DNA of 64,000 bases from Leptospira idonii (lineage in GTDB: Bacteria; Spirochaetota; Leptospiria; Leptospirales; Leptospiraceae): positions 131,151 through 195,150 of the forward strand of contig NZ_RQHW01000031.1 in NCBI RefSeq assembly GCF_004770995.1, in the 5' to 3' direction. Below the pieces are notes generated by a model. It ran no database searches and was not told the DNA's origin. It saw nothing but the letters and a program-made list of their open reading frames with translations. Positions 8,648 through 18,842 of this stretch are shown one piece after another (the stretch's first letter is position 1; each line of letters starts with the position of its first letter). The position numbers and the translations under genes are program-made.

Positions 8648-9653
8648 CTTTCTGAATGTCCTTCGTAGGAACTGGGGCGGGAAGCCCCAAATGTTCGTAT
8701 GCTTTTCTAGTAGCGACTCTTCCTGCCGGAGTCCTGTCCACAAGCCCTACTCTGACTAAAAACGGTTCGTATGTATCTTCGATGGTTCTTTCTTCTTCAC
8801 CTAAAACGACTGCGATCGGTTTGATGCCTACTGGACCGCCTCCGTATCTATTGATGAGGATGTCTAGGATTTGCCTGTCTACAGAATCGAGTCCCAGATG
8901 ATCGACTCCCATTCTGTCGAAGGCATATTTACAAGTATCGATATGAATGCTGGTTTCGTTGCGAACCTCTCCGAAGTCACGCACTCTCTTTAACAAGTGA
9001 TTGGCGATTCTGGGGGTTTTACGGCTTCTTTTCCCGATCTCCAATGCAACTCCTTCATCCAAGGAAACGGAAAGAAGGTTTGCGGAACGATCGACTATGA
9101 TTGCCATTTCCTCATCCGAATAAAAATCCAATTTCAAATGGATTCCGAAACGGGATTTCAACGGATCACTCACCAGTCCCGATCTTGTGGTAGCTCCAAC
9201 AAGAGTGAAAGGCTGCAATTGAAGTTGGAGCGCATTTGCGGTAACTCCTTCCCCGACCACTAGATCCACAAAATAATTTTCCATAGCAGGATACAAAAGC
9301 TCTTCCTGTTTTTTCACAAATCCGTGGATTTCATCAACGAAAAACACTTCGTTCGTTTTCAACAATGTGAGAAATCGAACCAGATCCGCACCTTTGGAAA
9401 TGGCAGGAGCAGATGTGGGAGTGAACGCTACGGAAAGTTCATTGGCTATGATATTTGCCAAAGTGGTTTTTCCCAAACCGGGAGGCCCCGAGATCAGAAC
9501 GTGATCCAAAGGAGTTTTTCTTTTTTTAGCGGCCTCTATATATACGGAAAGATTGGCCAGAACTTCCTTCTGGCCGATAAACTCGGATAGTTTCGTGGGG
9601 CGAAGCTGTGGTTCATCTTCGCCCGGCTGATTGATCTCTTCTCTAAAACTCAC
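8628..9653 (-). CDS. ruvB: Holliday junction branch-migration ATPase RuvB
   Basis: 341 aa, normal for RuvB. Order: [11 protein letters not shown] (residues 18-31), Walker [10 protein letters not shown] at 56-64, Walker B DEIH at 107-110, sensor 1 GATTRSG, and the C-terminal winged helix with GGGPVGI and RTPAGR. RuvB forms hexameric rings that drive branch migration with RuvA, then hands junctions to RuvC. ruvA and ruvC are not in the window. It begins 1 bp after the HtrA protease stop, so recombination and protease genes share an operon. Confidence 0.97.
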   Translation of the reverse strand: MSFREEINQPGEDEPQLRPTKLSEFIGQKEVLANLSVYIEAAKKRKTPLDHVLISGPPGLGKTTLANIIANELSVAFTPTSAPAISKGADLVRFLTLLKTNEVFFVDEIHGFVKKQEELLYPAMENYFVDLVVGEGVTANALQLQLQPFTLVGATTRSGLVSDPLKSRFGIHLKLDFYSDEEMAIIVDRSANLLSVSLDEGVALEIGKRSRKTPRIANHLLKRVRDFGEVRNETSIHIDTCKYAFDRMGVDHLGLDSVDRQILDILINRYGGGPVGIKPIAVVLGEEERTIEDTYEPFLVRVGLVDRTPAGRVATRKAYEHLGLPAPVPTKDIQKDDPTLF

Positions 9654-9654
9654 C

Positions 9655-10803
9655 TCATTTTGGTATCTGCATTGGAGTGATCGAAGTCAAGATTTCCTTT
9701 CTATTTCGGATGATTTTTATCTGAATTCCTTTCCCTACTTTAGAGGAGGAGATGATGGATTTCACATCATCCGGACCGGAAACCGGTTTTCCATCCAATT
9801 CGATGATGAAATCGAGAGGACGTAGTCCCGCCTTATGTGCAGGAGAATTCGCTAAGATTTGTGCGATCAAAGCTCCTTTGAGAGAAGTCAATCCCAATCG
9901 TTTGTCTTCGTTGATCTCTTCCGTAACAGCCACCATGCTGATTCCGATCCAAGGACGATTCACTTTCCCATGAAGTTTTAACTGTTCGGCGACCTTCTTC
10001 GCTTCGTTGATGGGGATGGTAAGACCGATCCCTTCCGATCCTCCTGACTGAGAGAAGATCATACGATTGATTCCGATCACTTCTCCTTTGATGTTCAAAA
10101 GAGGACCACCACTGTTTCCTTGGTTGATGGCTGCATCGGTTTGGATATAAGAAAGCCCTGAATTGTCGATGGCTCTTTCCACTGCGGAGATAACCCCTAC
10201 GGTAAAGGAGTAGTCTAGTCCGAGAGGAGCTCCGATAGCGATGGCCCAGTTTCCTACTTTTACTTTTTCAGAATCTCCGATGGATGCCGCTTTCAATTCC
10301 TCTTTAGGAGCGTCAATTTTAAGTAAGGCGATGTCCAAAACGGAATCGGATCCGATCACAACCGCTTCGAACTTCTTTTTGTTTTTGAGTCGAACTGTGA
10401 ACTTGTCCATACCGCCTATCACGTGATGGTTGGTTAAAACATAACCTTCTTCATTCAATATGATTCCTGAACCAAGACCCGAACGAGATCTGCCTTGATT
10501 TTGCAGCCCGAAAAAATGGTCCACATAAGGATCACCAGTAATACTTCTACTCAACGTTTGTTCCGTTTGGATCAACACTACACTGGGAGATGCCTTCTCA
10601 AATACTTCACGGAAAGCGTCTTCCAAAGCGACTGCTTGCACTTGTGCCGGTGAAGCTTTGTCGTTCGAATCCGCTTTTAACTGAAGGGGGTTTTGCGGTT
10701 GAGAATCTCCGCAAGTGAGGATAGGGGATAAAAAAGTCCCTATCAATAATGATGTAGCCGCAACGGCAACGAATTTGAATGGATTTGGTTTTTTTGGGCT
10801 CAT
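9655..10803 (-). CDS. HtrA/DegP-type periplasmic serine protease
   Basis: 382 aa from the ATG at 10803; a TTG at 10851 in frame would add 16 residues and cannot be excluded. The N-terminal hydrophobic segment ends SPILTC, so it is either a signal anchor or a lipoprotein. The trypsin-like domain has LTNHHV (His about 127), DIALLKID (Asp about 157) and QGNSGGP (Ser about 231). A single PDZ domain fills the C-terminal 90 residues ([13 protein letters not shown]). It should degrade or chaperone misfolded envelope proteins. A GGAGAG lies 15 bp before the chosen ATG, a rather long spacing. ruvB follows 1 bp later. Confidence 0.9.
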   Translation of the reverse strand: MSPKKPNPFKFVAVAATSLLIGTFLSPILTCGDSQPQNPLQLKADSNDKASPAQVQAVALEDAFREVFEKASPSVVLIQTEQTLSRSITGDPYVDHFFGLQNQGRSRSGLGSGIILNEEGYVLTNHHVIGGMDKFTVRLKNKKKFEAVVIGSDSVLDIALLKIDAPKEELKAASIGDSEKVKVGNWAIAIGAPLGLDYSFTVGVISAVERAIDNSGLSYIQTDAAINQGNSGGPLLNIKGEVIGINRMIFSQSGGSEGIGLTIPINEAKKVAEQLKLHGKVNRPWIGISMVAVTEEINEDKRLGLTSLKGALIAQILANSPAHKAGLRPLDFIIELDGKPVSGPDDVKSIISSSKVGKGIQIKIIRNRKEILTSITPMQIPK

Positions 10804-10934
10804 AGATACGTTACAGTACTCTCCTATAAAATTAGACCTGAGTTTTTTCAAGAAGTTTCCAGTGCATCCTTTCCTCTCATCGATTTTTGAGGAAAATACT
10901 TGAATGCCATCCTTGAAAATAGAACAGTTTCCCT

Positions 10935-11486
10935 ATGTCCTCTCATGTGCTGATCCCTTTTGCAAACGGTTTCGAAGAGATGGAAGGAATCATTCTCGCG
11001 GATGTATTTCGCAGAGGGAATGTAAAAGTGACAGTCGCTTCTTTGGAAAAAGGCCCGGTCACAGCTTCCCGAAAAACGGTTCATATTGCCGACCAAACAT
11101 TGGAAGAGGCTGCGAAAGAAGATTTCGATATGATCGTCCTTCCCGGCGGTTTAGAGGGAACCAAAAATCTGCAGTCCTCCTCCCTTTTGAAAGAAATATT
11201 AGAAAATCATAATAAACAGGGAAAACAGATCGCTGCCATCTGCGCCGCCCCCAATGTTCTCAGAAACTGGGGTTTTCTTTCCGGAGACGATCCGTTCACT
11301 GCGTTCCCTTCCAGTTTAAGTTTGGGAACGGGAGGAAACTACAAGGAAGAAAGAATCGTATCACATAACAATATATATACGAGTTTAGGACCTGGTTCTG
11401 CGTTTGAGTTTGCTTTGTTTCTTCTGGAAAGATTAGAAGGAAGGGAAATCAAAGAGCAAGTGGAGAAAAATCTTTACTTGCCCTGA
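10935..11486 (+). CDS. DJ-1/PfpI family protein (YajL-like)
   Basis: 183 aa. The DJ-1 signature is complete: FANGFEEMEG near the N-terminus with the conserved Glu, VLPGGLEGTKNL at about 68-80, and the nucleophile elbow AAICAAPNVL with Cys at residue 103. Members act as protein deglycases, chaperones or glyoxalases in oxidative stress; which activity applies cannot be told. It is monocistronic, divergent from htrA and convergent with the STAS gene, whose stop lies only 5 bp beyond. Confidence 0.88.
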   Translation: MSSHVLIPFANGFEEMEGIILADVFRRGNVKVTVASLEKGPVTASRKTVHIADQTLEEAAKEDFDMIVLPGGLEGTKNLQSSSLLKEILENHNKQGKQIAAICAAPNVLRNWGFLSGDDPFTAFPSSLSLGTGGNYKEERIVSHNNIYTSLGPGSAFEFALFLLERLEGREIKEQVEKNLYLP

Positions 11487-11491
11487 AAATC

Positions 11492-11842
11492 TTAAGTTTC
11501 TCTCTCTGCGATCAGAGAGTCTACCGCTGTTTGTTCCGATTGATACACTTCCAGATGGCTTTCCATACCGGTAAGTTTAAAGACCTTGGCAACAGATCCA
11601 TGAACGCTGCAAACTTTCAAATTCCCATGATATTTTTTCAATTTGTACATGGCGGTCACAAGAGTCCCGATGCCGGACGAATCCATAAAAGGGACTTTTT
11701 CTAAGTTCACTACGATTTCATACTGTTGGTTGCGAATTTTCTTATCAAGAACGTCTTTCAATTCTTTGGCGTTATAAAGGTCCACCTCTCCTTCCAGGGA
11801 GATAATGGCGATTGTATCGACTGTCTTTTCGTGAATCAACAT
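11492..11842 (-). CDS. STAS-domain anti-sigma factor antagonist
   Basis: 116 aa, one STAS domain. The phosphorylation loop reads FMDSSGIGTLV (DSSG at 54-57), the site where an anti-sigma kinase of the RsbW/SpoIIAB type would phosphorylate Ser. The protein should release a sigma factor or regulate another output by partner switching. No kinase or sigma gene is adjacent. A second STAS gene at 41537 sits next to a SpoIIE phosphatase. It follows the carboxylase gene on the same strand by 46 bp (upstream direction), so it could have its own promoter. Confidence 0.87.
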   Translation of the reverse strand: MLIHEKTVDTIAIISLEGEVDLYNAKELKDVLDKKIRNQQYEIVVNLEKVPFMDSSGIGTLVTAMYKLKKYHGNLKVCSVHGSVAKVFKLTGMESHLEVYQSEQTAVDSLIAERET

Positions 11843-11888
11843 TTGGTTTGAGTTTTCATACTAAAAGGAAATGGAAAAGAAAAAAATT

Positions 11889-13490
11889 TTACATTCTGAA
11901 TACACCGAACGGCTTTCTTTCCTCTTCCCTTCGGGAAACGATGGAAAGCGCTCTCCCCAGTGTAACTCTGGTTTCACTCGGATCCAAAATTCCATCGTCC
12001 CAAATCCGGGCGGAACTGTAAACCGAAGACGATTTTTTTTCATAATCATCCAAAATCGGTTTTTTGAATTTGATTTCTTCCTCTTCCGAGAAACTTTTTC
12101 CCTCTTTCTCCGCCTGGTCTTTTTTTACCGTCCAAAGAACGTTGGAAGCCTGTTCTCCCCCCATCACTGAGATTTTAGCGTTGGGCCACATCCATAAAAA
12201 ATCGGGAGAAAAAGCTCTACCGCACATTCCGTAATTTCCTGCGCCATAGGAGCCACCTGTAACAACGGTTAATTTGGGAACTGTGGTGGTGGAAACCGCA
12301 TTGACCATTTTAGCACCGTCTCTTGCGATTCCCGCATTTTCGAATTTTTTACCTACCATAAAGCCTGTGATGTTTTGCAAAAACAAAAGAGGAGTTCTTC
12401 TTTGGTCGCATAATTCGATAAAGTGAGCCGCCTTCAAAGCGCTTTCCGAAAACAATACCCCGTTGTTGGCGATGATCCCCACGGGATATCCGTAAATTTC
12501 CGCAAAACCGCAGATCAATGTAGTTCCGTATAATTTTTTGAATTCATGAAATCGGGAACCGTCCACAATGCGAGTGATGATCTCTTTCACATCGTAAGAT
12601 TTACGGGAATCTTTTTGGATCACTCCGTAAATTTCTTCCGCAGCATACAAAGGCTCTTGCGTAGGAAGAACGGGGGTTTTCTTTTTATAATTCAAATTTT
12701 TTACGATCGAACGGGTGATTTCTATGGCATGAAAATCGTCTTCCGCATAATGATCCGTCACTCCGGAAATGCGACAGTGTACATCCGCACCACCTAACTC
12801 TTCCGGTGTTACGACTTCTCCCGTAGCAGCTTTCACCAAAGGAGGACCTCCGAGAAAGATGGTCCCGTTTCCTTTTACGATGACCGATTCGTCGGACATA
12901 GCCGGAATATATGCTCCTCCGGCAGTGCAAGATCCCATAACAACTGCTATTTGAGAAATTCCTTTGGCGCTCATATTCGCCTGATTGAAAAAGATCCTTC
13001 CGAAATGTTCCTTATCCGGAAACACTTCATCCTGCATGGGAAGGAATGCTCCTCCTGAATCGACCAGATAAATACAAGGAAGGGAATTTTTCTCGGCTAT
13101 CTCTTGGGCACGGATGTGTTTTTTAACGGTAAGAGGATAATAAGTTCCTCCTTTGACGGTCGCATCGTTTGCGACGATCATACACTCCACTCCTTCAATC
13201 CTTCCGATTCCTGTGATGATTCCCGCAGAAGGAACAGTGTCTGGATACACTTCGTGAGCCGCCAAAGTGGAAAGTTCCAAAAAACCGGAACCTTCGTCTA
13301 ACAAATGATGGATTCTTTCCCTTGCTGTGAGTTTTCCCCTGGACTTATGACGTTCTACCGCCTTTTCTCCACCACCTAACTTCACTTGTTTGGTAAGATT
13401 TCGAATCGGAACAAGATGTTCTAAAAATGCGGAGCGATTCTCCTGAAATTCGGCGGAACTTGTACGAATGTGGGAAAGGATGGTTTCCAT
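11889..13490 (-). CDS. Acyl-CoA carboxylase, carboxyltransferase (beta) subunit, MccB-like
   Basis: 533 aa. The crotonase-fold pair of carboxyltransferase domains is complete: GKLTARERI near residue 53, the acyl-CoA half with [16 protein letters not shown] (about 146-162) and [15 protein letters not shown], and the carboxybiotin half with [12 protein letters not shown] and [30 protein letters not shown] and GNYGMCGRA are typical of methylcrotonyl-CoA (or geranyl-CoA) carboxylase beta subunits, so leucine breakdown is the likely role. The biotin-carrying alpha subunit is not adjacent. Its ribosome site GAGGAAG lies in the last codons of the hydrolase region, with 2 bp between genes. Confidence 0.88.
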   Translation of the reverse strand: METILSHIRTSSAEFQENRSAFLEHLVPIRNLTKQVKLGGGEKAVERHKSRGKLTARERIHHLLDEGSGFLELSTLAAHEVYPDTVPSAGIITGIGRIEGVECMIVANDATVKGGTYYPLTVKKHIRAQEIAEKNSLPCIYLVDSGGAFLPMQDEVFPDKEHFGRIFFNQANMSAKGISQIAVVMGSCTAGGAYIPAMSDESVIVKGNGTIFLGGPPLVKAATGEVVTPEELGGADVHCRISGVTDHYAEDDFHAIEITRSIVKNLNYKKKTPVLPTQEPLYAAEEIYGVIQKDSRKSYDVKEIITRIVDGSRFHEFKKLYGTTLICGFAEIYGYPVGIIANNGVLFSESALKAAHFIELCDQRRTPLLFLQNITGFMVGKKFENAGIARDGAKMVNAVSTTTVPKLTVVTGGSYGAGNYGMCGRAFSPDFLWMWPNAKISVMGGEQASNVLWTVKKDQAEKEGKSFSEEEEIKFKKPILDDYEKKSSSVYSSARIWDDGILDPSETRVTLGRALSIVSRREEERKPFGVFRM

Positions 13491-13492
13491 TT

Positions 13493-14410
13493 TTATTCTT
13501 CCTCAGAATTGGATTTGGATCTGGAGAAATGAAACGTTTTGGTTTTCTTTTTTGCGAAAGAACCGATGAAGTAATCGATTTTTTCCGCAAGTTCTTCGGG
13601 ACATTCTTCCATAGGAAGATGTTTGGATGGAAGAGAAATAAGAGCACTGGTTCTTAAGGTTTCTTTGATGAATTCGGTCTGTGCAGGAGAGATTCTGAAA
13701 TCGAAATCGCCTATGATGATTTGGCGAAGACCCACGAGAGACTTCACTCCGTCTTCCACATCTCTCAATGCATGAGAAGACCTGTCTACGTTCTTCAAAA
13801 ATTCCAAACTGTTCTTTCTGTTTTTCCCGGTAAATAAAAGTTCGAACTGATCCTTCTCCCATTGCGCATCAAAGACAAAATCTTTTTTCGTAAGGAAAGC
13901 CTGGTAGATAAAACGAAGAAGAGGAGGACGGAACAAAAAGGAAAGAAGAGCACCAAACAAAGGAATACGAAGCAAGTTGACAGGAAGATAAAACCTGAAT
14001 TTGGGAAGATTAAGAAAACCGTTCAAAATAGTAAGAGACTTTACAACTTCAGGATGTTCTTTCAAAAGAAAAGCGAGTATAGGAAGAGCATAGTCGTGGG
14101 CCACGATATGCACTTTTTTTTCGGAAGCGATTTGATCCAAAAAACGATAGAGGTAATAGGCCTGCATTCTATGCGAAAGAGGAGAAGATGGTCTGTCGCT
14201 AAGTCCGATTCCTAAAAAATCGGGAGCGATCACCTTATATTTCCCTTCTAAGAAAGGAAATAGTTTTCTATAATTATAGGAAGTAGTGAGAAATCCGTGC
14301 AAAAGCACTATGATTTCGGTTCCTTTTCCCGATTCCTTGTAGAAGAAACGAATTCCTTCCACTTCCGCATATTTTCCCGAATTGATATGATCTTGTAAAG
14401 AAGGGCTCAA
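13493..14410 (-). CDS. Alpha/beta hydrolase with Asp nucleophile
   Basis: 305 aa. Oxyanion-hole element [10 protein letters not shown] at 37-46, then [13 protein letters not shown], and the nucleophile elbow VAHDYALPI, where Asp106 replaces the usual Ser. An Asp there is found in haloalkane dehalogenases, epoxide hydrolases and the MEST-like hydrolases. The overall lid with a hydrophobic stretch ([17 protein letters not shown], about 160-176) suggests membrane association or a lipid-like substrate. The start is TTG at 14410, overlapping the stop of the GlmU-like gene (TTGA). The gene links the hexosamine cluster to the carboxylase gene in one long minus-strand unit. Confidence 0.82.
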   Translation of the reverse strand: MSPSLQDHINSGKYAEVEGIRFFYKESGKGTEIIVLLHGFLTTSYNYRKLFPFLEGKYKVIAPDFLGIGLSDRPSSPLSHRMQAYYLYRFLDQIASEKKVHIVAHDYALPILAFLLKEHPEVVKSLTILNGFLNLPKFRFYLPVNLLRIPLFGALLSFLFRPPLLRFIYQAFLTKKDFVFDAQWEKDQFELLFTGKNRKNSLEFLKNVDRSSHALRDVEDGVKSLVGLRQIIIGDFDFRISPAQTEFIKETLRTSALISLPSKHLPMEECPEELAEKIDYFIGSFAKKKTKTFHFSRSKSNSEEE

Positions 14411-15459
14411 ATTTTTATGTCCACCAAACTAACATAGAGAGAACGAAGGTATTCCTCCTCGAAAGGAAGCAGATTGATACTTCGCCTAGCCATTATTTTG
14501 CGAGTATCGTTGATAAAATCTTCCAGACGGTAATGCCCTCCGGAACGGATCCATGTGAAAGGAGACTGATATCCCGAAACACGACTGTCCAAAAGATTAC
14601 ATCCGATGTCAGTCACAGAACCTGTGTTCAACATCACTCCGATTGCAATCTTAGAAAAAGGTCCGAGCATAGATCCGAATTTGATCGTTCCTGTATTCGT
14701 TTCCACATCGCCTGTTTTGAGTTTAACGATTCCGTAATTATTTTTGAGATCGCTCGTAGTGGAAAGTGCACCCAGATTGACCCAGCTAGAAACGAAAGAA
14801 TGACCTAAAAACCCTTCGTGATGTTTATTCGAATAATCCAAAATGATCGAATTCTCTACTTCTCCGCCGATACGGCAATTGTTTCCGATAAGAGTTCCGC
14901 CCGTGATTCTGGCATTGTCGATTTGGGAAGATTTTCCGATGTAAAGAGGGCCTTCTAAAAAACTGAAGGAGGAAATTTTCACACCTTCATCCACAAGGAT
15001 CGGACCGCCGGAAGTATCGAAAACCACTCCCGGATAAACGACCGCATTCGGATGGACGTAAAGATGTTTGTCTTTTCCTACTACGTGAAATCCGGAAGAC
15101 TTCACTTTGTACTTTTGTCTGAACTTTTTCCAATCCTTATTGAAGTTCAAACTGTCCTCTATTAAGGAAGTGACGACTCTTTGCAATTCCCAAGGAAAAT
15201 GATTTTCAGGAAGAATCGTTTCATCATAAGCCATTTCCTTGAAAGGAAGAATTTCAGGATGTCTTTGCAGAATCAATCTTTGGAATTCTACATCCTTTCC
15301 CGCATAATAGATCTTTGTGGAAGGATGTTTCATCTTCATTTTATCAAGAAGACTGTATCCTCCCAGATTCCATTCGAAAAAAGAATGAAACCGAGAAATC
15401 GGGTCTAATACCTTAGGCCGATTCCTTTCGTCGATAAGTATGGTCTTGGAAACGGACAC
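14407..15459 (-). CDS. GlmU-like protein with left-handed beta-helix (putative sugar nucleotidyltransferase)
   Basis: 350 aa, GTG start at 15459 overlapping the glmS stop (TAGTG). The N-terminal half resembles the divergent nucleotidyltransferase domain of GlmU-family proteins (ILIDERNRPKVLDPISRF) but lacks the canonical LAAGxGTRM loop. The second half has hexapeptide repeats (VVYPGVVFDT, ISSFSFLEGP, ARITGGTLIG, NCRIGGEVEN, LGALSTTSDLKNNYG, MLGPFSKIAIGV) forming a beta-helix like the acetyltransferase part of GlmU; NNYG and the Asn-rich loop resemble its active site. Directly after glmS and the mutase, it probably completes UDP-GlcNAc synthesis, though a separate canonical GlmU could exist. 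Confidence 0.75.
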   Translation of the reverse strand: MSVSKTILIDERNRPKVLDPISRFHSFFEWNLGGYSLLDKMKMKHPSTKIYYAGKDVEFQRLILQRHPEILPFKEMAYDETILPENHFPWELQRVVTSLIEDSLNFNKDWKKFRQKYKVKSSGFHVVGKDKHLYVHPNAVVYPGVVFDTSGGPILVDEGVKISSFSFLEGPLYIGKSSQIDNARITGGTLIGNNCRIGGEVENSIILDYSNKHHEGFLGHSFVSSWVNLGALSTTSDLKNNYGIVKLKTGDVETNTGTIKFGSMLGPFSKIAIGVMLNTGSVTDIGCNLLDSRVSGYQSPFTWIRSGGHYRLEDFINDTRKIMARRSINLLPFEEEYLRSLYVSLVDIKI

Positions 15460-17294
15460 TATTCCACCGTTACCGATTTAGCAAGGTTTCTAGGTTGATC
15501 CACATTACATCCCCTAAGAATTGCTATATGGTAAGATAATAACTGCAAAGGAACCACAGCCAAAAGAGGAACCAACGCATCGGAAATGCTAGGAATCTCA
15601 AAAGTGAAATCGGCCATCGATTTGATTTCCGTATCCCCTTCCGTAACGATCGCAATGACCTTTCCTTTTCTTGCCTTCACTTCCTGAATGTTGGAAATCA
15701 CTTTTTCGTAAGAACTATCTTTGGTTGCGATAAATACGACAGGCATATCTTCGTCGATAAGTGCGATCGGACCGTGTTTCATTTCCGCAGCAGGATAACC
15801 TTCCGCATGGATATAGGAAATTTCTTTCAATTTCAAAGCGCCTTCCAAGGCCACAGGGAAATTGAAACCCCTTCCCAAATATAAGAAATTTCTAGCTTGG
15901 TAGAACGATTTGGAAATGGTAAGGATCTCGTCCGCTTTAGAAAGTATTTTAGTTACCTTATCCGGTATGGAATCCAAACCTAACAATAGTTCTTGGTATT
16001 GACTCATGGATATGGTGCCTTTTTTCAGTCCCAGATACATTGCCATCATCGCCAAAATCGTAACTTGAGAAGTAAATGCTTTTGTGGAAGCTACACCTAT
16101 CTCAGGACCTGCATGCAGATAAGCGCCTGCGTCCGCTATACGAGCGATGGAAGATCCCACCACATTGCAGACTCCGAAAATCAAAGCGCCTTTCGACTTC
16201 GCAAGTTCGATGGCGGCCAGAGTGTCCGCAGTTTCGCCGGATTGAGAGACTGCGATCACGATATCTTGTTCTCTCACTACCGGGTTTCTATAACGAAACT
16301 CGGAAGCATATTCCACTTCTACGGGAACTCTGGAAAGTTCTTCGAATAGATACTCTCCGATCAGGCCTGCATGCCAAGAAGTACCGCAGCCGATCAATAT
16401 AAGTCTGTCCGCATTGATGAAACGATTCAGATACTGATCCATTCCGCTCATGAACAGATGATGTTCTCTGGAAACGAGTCTTCCTCTCATCGCATCCCGA
16501 ACGGATTTAGGCTGCTCAAAGATTTCTTTGAGCATAAAATGAGGATAACCGCCCTTTTCGATATCTTCCAAATCCAATTCCAGTTTTTGAATGAAAGGAG
16601 TTTTGGTGACATTCTCCAAGTTCTTAACAGTAAGGCTTCCGTCTTTTATGACTGCCATTTCTCTGTCGTTCAAATACGTTACGTTGTTCGTATATTCGAT
16701 GATAGGTGTTGCATCGGAAGCCACGAAAAATTCGCCTTCTCCAATCCCTATTACGAGAGGAGAACCTTTTCTAGCGGCGATCATCATACGGTCATCGTCT
16801 TTGGATAAAACCACGATGGCATAAGCGCCTACAACTTCGTTCAATGCGAGTCTCACCGCTTCGTCGATAGAACATTGATTTTGGCGTTTGATTTCCTCGA
16901 TCAAATGAATTAGCACTTCGGAATCTGTGTCCGATTTGAACACATGACCGCTTAACTCCAATTCTTTCTTGATGGATGAGTAGTTTTCGATGATTCCGTT
17001 GTGAATGATGGCAAGTTTTCCGTCTGCACTGGAATGAGGGTGAGCGTTTTTATCGTTCGGCTCTCCGTGAGTCGCCCAACGAGTGTGTCCGATTCCCAAA
17101 GTAGCATCCAGTTTTTTAGTACCGATTTCAGCTTCCAAATCGGAAACTTTTCCTTTCTTTTTGACGATTTCCAAATTACCGTTTAACATCGCCACACCGG
17201 CGCTGTCATAACCACGGTATTCCAGTCTTTTCAAACCTTTGATAATTACGGGAAGGGCTTCTCTTTTGCCCAAATAACCTACGATTCCACACAT
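15459..17294 (-). CDS. glmS: Glutamine-fructose-6-phosphate aminotransferase (isomerizing)
   Basis: 611 aa, the standard length. It begins MCGIVGYLG with Cys2 as the glutaminase nucleophile; RWATHGEPNDKNAHPH and the DTD(S)E loop (SDTDSEVL) belong to the N-terminal amidotransferase. Two SIS domains follow (IGCGTSWHAGL, then SQSGETADTLAA, and LGRGFNFPVALEGALKLKEISY), ending PRNLAKSVTVE as in all GlmS. It makes glucosamine-6-phosphate, the first step to UDP-GlcNAc for peptidoglycan and LPS. The start overlaps the mutase gene by 16 bp, the stop overlaps the GlmU-like gene. No glmS ribozyme is possible inside this overlap. Confidence 0.97.
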   Translation of the reverse strand: MCGIVGYLGKREALPVIIKGLKRLEYRGYDSAGVAMLNGNLEIVKKKGKVSDLEAEIGTKKLDATLGIGHTRWATHGEPNDKNAHPHSSADGKLAIIHNGIIENYSSIKKELELSGHVFKSDTDSEVLIHLIEEIKRQNQCSIDEAVRLALNEVVGAYAIVVLSKDDDRMMIAARKGSPLVIGIGEGEFFVASDATPIIEYTNNVTYLNDREMAVIKDGSLTVKNLENVTKTPFIQKLELDLEDIEKGGYPHFMLKEIFEQPKSVRDAMRGRLVSREHHLFMSGMDQYLNRFINADRLILIGCGTSWHAGLIGEYLFEELSRVPVEVEYASEFRYRNPVVREQDIVIAVSQSGETADTLAAIELAKSKGALIFGVCNVVGSSIARIADAGAYLHAGPEIGVASTKAFTSQVTILAMMAMYLGLKKGTISMSQYQELLLGLDSIPDKVTKILSKADEILTISKSFYQARNFLYLGRGFNFPVALEGALKLKEISYIHAEGYPAAEMKHGPIALIDEDMPVVFIATKDSSYEKVISNIQEVKARKGKVIAIVTEGDTEIKSMADFTFEIPSISDALVPLLAVVPLQLLSYHIAILRGCNVDQPRNLAKSVTVE

Positions 17295-18655
17295 GTTTGC
17301 ACCCTCTTTAAGGTTTCTTTTAATTTCGCTTCTGATTTGGCTTCCGCTATGACTCTGAATATCGGTTCAGTGTTAGATGGTCGAATATGAATCCACGTAT
17401 CCCCTTCCGACAGCCAAAGGCCGTCCTTTTTGGAGATGGTTGCCCTTCCGAATCCGCTTACGAATTTATCGTACAAATCGTTCAGGGAATATTCTTTGGA
17501 CAAAGGAAAGGATTGTTTGTCCATGTGGATGGATGGAAGTTCGGAAACGAGTTCATCGATCGTTTTTTTCTCTTCCGCCATCAAATTTAAAATATGTGCG
17601 ATTCCAGACAAAGTGTCCCTTCCGAAAGAAGGAATTTTCGGATCAATCACTCCTCCGTTTCCTTCTCCGCCAAACACTGCCTTTTCGGCAATCATCTCTT
17701 CCACTACGTTGGCTTCCCCTACTTTGGAACGGATCACCTTCGCACCGAAAGTTTCCGCAACATGTTCGTTCAGAAAGCTGGTAGATAAATTTACGACCAC
17801 CTTACTTCCCTTTTTCGAATCGGAAAGAACGTTCTTAAGCACCAAAGGAAGAGTCAATTCTTCAGAGATCGCTCCTCTTTTAGGAGTGAATAAAACTAGT
17901 CGGTCCGCATCCGGATCCAAAGCGAAACCGATTTCCGCTTTCGACTTTTTGAAATGTTTTTCCACGGATTTGAGTGCGGCAGGAGTCGGCTCCGGAGGTC
18001 TAGGAAAAGTTCCGTCCGGTTTGCAGTTGTGTTCGATCACCTGGCAACCTAACGTGCGCAATAAGGCAGGAATTACGTAAGAACCCGCTCCGCCCACAGC
18101 ATCTACGAAGACTTTGAATTTTTTCTTTTTTATTTTAGGTACATTGACTCGAGACAGAACGGACTTAATATGAAGATCGATATAATCTTCTCCCGATTCC
18201 ACATACGACTTAGGATGAATGATCTCGGGAGCGAATTGGGAATGTTTCAATAGATTGAGCAAGGTTTCGTTTTCTTTCGCATTGAAGAAAAATCCTCCTT
18301 TGGAAATGAACTTAAATGCATTCCATTCCATAGGATTATGAGATGCGGAAATCATAATTCCGCCTCTCGCCTTTGCCAAGTTTACGACAGCCTTTGTGGT
18401 AGGTGTGGGAACCAAACCTAAATTTAAAATGGAAGATCCGTTCGCAAGTAATGCGGAAGTCAAAAGATGTTCCAGATAAGGCCCGCTCGGTCGAGAATCC
18501 CTTCCAATAACAACCGTTCCTTGCTCCATCATCGTTGCGAAGGACTGAGAGAACAAAAGCGCCTCTCCTAAACCCAAACCGTTGGCAATCTTTCCCCTCA
18601 CTCCCGAAATGGAAATCATCAGGCGGGAAAGGTCGTATTCTCTGGAAATTCTCAT
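17279..18655 (-). CDS. glmM: Phosphohexomutase, probably phosphoglucosamine mutase
   Basis: 458 aa alpha-D-phosphohexomutase. Motifs in order: SGVRGKIANGLG near the N-terminus, the phosphoserine loop ISASHNPMEWNAFKF (about residue 100-114), the metal loop ALDPDADRLVLF (about 243-254), the sugar loop GGEGNGGVIDP, and the phosphate-binding RPSNTEPIFRV at the C-terminus. The family includes GlmM, phosphomannomutase and phosphoglucomutase. The overlap with glmS argues for GlmM, but the TASHNP-type loop alone does not exclude the others and ManC at 52971 would also need a mutase. A strong ribosome site GGATAGGA precedes the ATG at 18655. Confidence 0.85.
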   Translation of the reverse strand: MRISREYDLSRLMISISGVRGKIANGLGLGEALLFSQSFATMMEQGTVVIGRDSRPSGPYLEHLLTSALLANGSSILNLGLVPTPTTKAVVNLAKARGGIMISASHNPMEWNAFKFISKGGFFFNAKENETLLNLLKHSQFAPEIIHPKSYVESGEDYIDLHIKSVLSRVNVPKIKKKKFKVFVDAVGGAGSYVIPALLRTLGCQVIEHNCKPDGTFPRPPEPTPAALKSVEKHFKKSKAEIGFALDPDADRLVLFTPKRGAISEELTLPLVLKNVLSDSKKGSKVVVNLSTSFLNEHVAETFGAKVIRSKVGEANVVEEMIAEKAVFGGEGNGGVIDPKIPSFGRDTLSGIAHILNLMAEEKKTIDELVSELPSIHMDKQSFPLSKEYSLNDLYDKFVSGFGRATISKKDGLWLSEGDTWIHIRPSNTEPIFRVIAEAKSEAKLKETLKRVQTCVES

Positions 18656-18720
18656 AGATTCCTATCCAAATTGGTGGTTCTGGGGGGAAAGTCTATCCTT
18701 TTCAAAGGAGGGGGAGTGCG

Positions 18721-18732
18721 GTAGGTACCACA
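18721..18732 (+). repeat. Dispersed 12-mer GTAGGTACCACA, copy 1
   Basis: Exact copy in the gap between the phosphohexomutase start and tRNA-Val. Preceded by GTGCG and followed by GAAATGG. It contains the palindromic core GGTACC. Confidence 0.7.
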
Positions 18733-18842
18733 GAAATGGAGAAAAGAACAACAATTGCGCTGAAGTTTATTTTGAAAAAAAGTGATAAGAAGGAAAAACG
18801 GGCGGGATACCCGGATGGAAAGATAAAAAAAGAAAAACGGAT

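Noticed and set aside
17430..18080. 216-aa plus-strand reading frame inside the phosphohexomutase gene
   Set aside because: Fully antisense to a gene with complete motifs; no ribosome site and no recognisable domain.
18795..18812. CGGG-ATA-CCCG hairpin as terminator of tRNA-Val
   Set aside because: Only four stem pairs and the T run is separated from the stem; mentioned with the tRNA but not listed.
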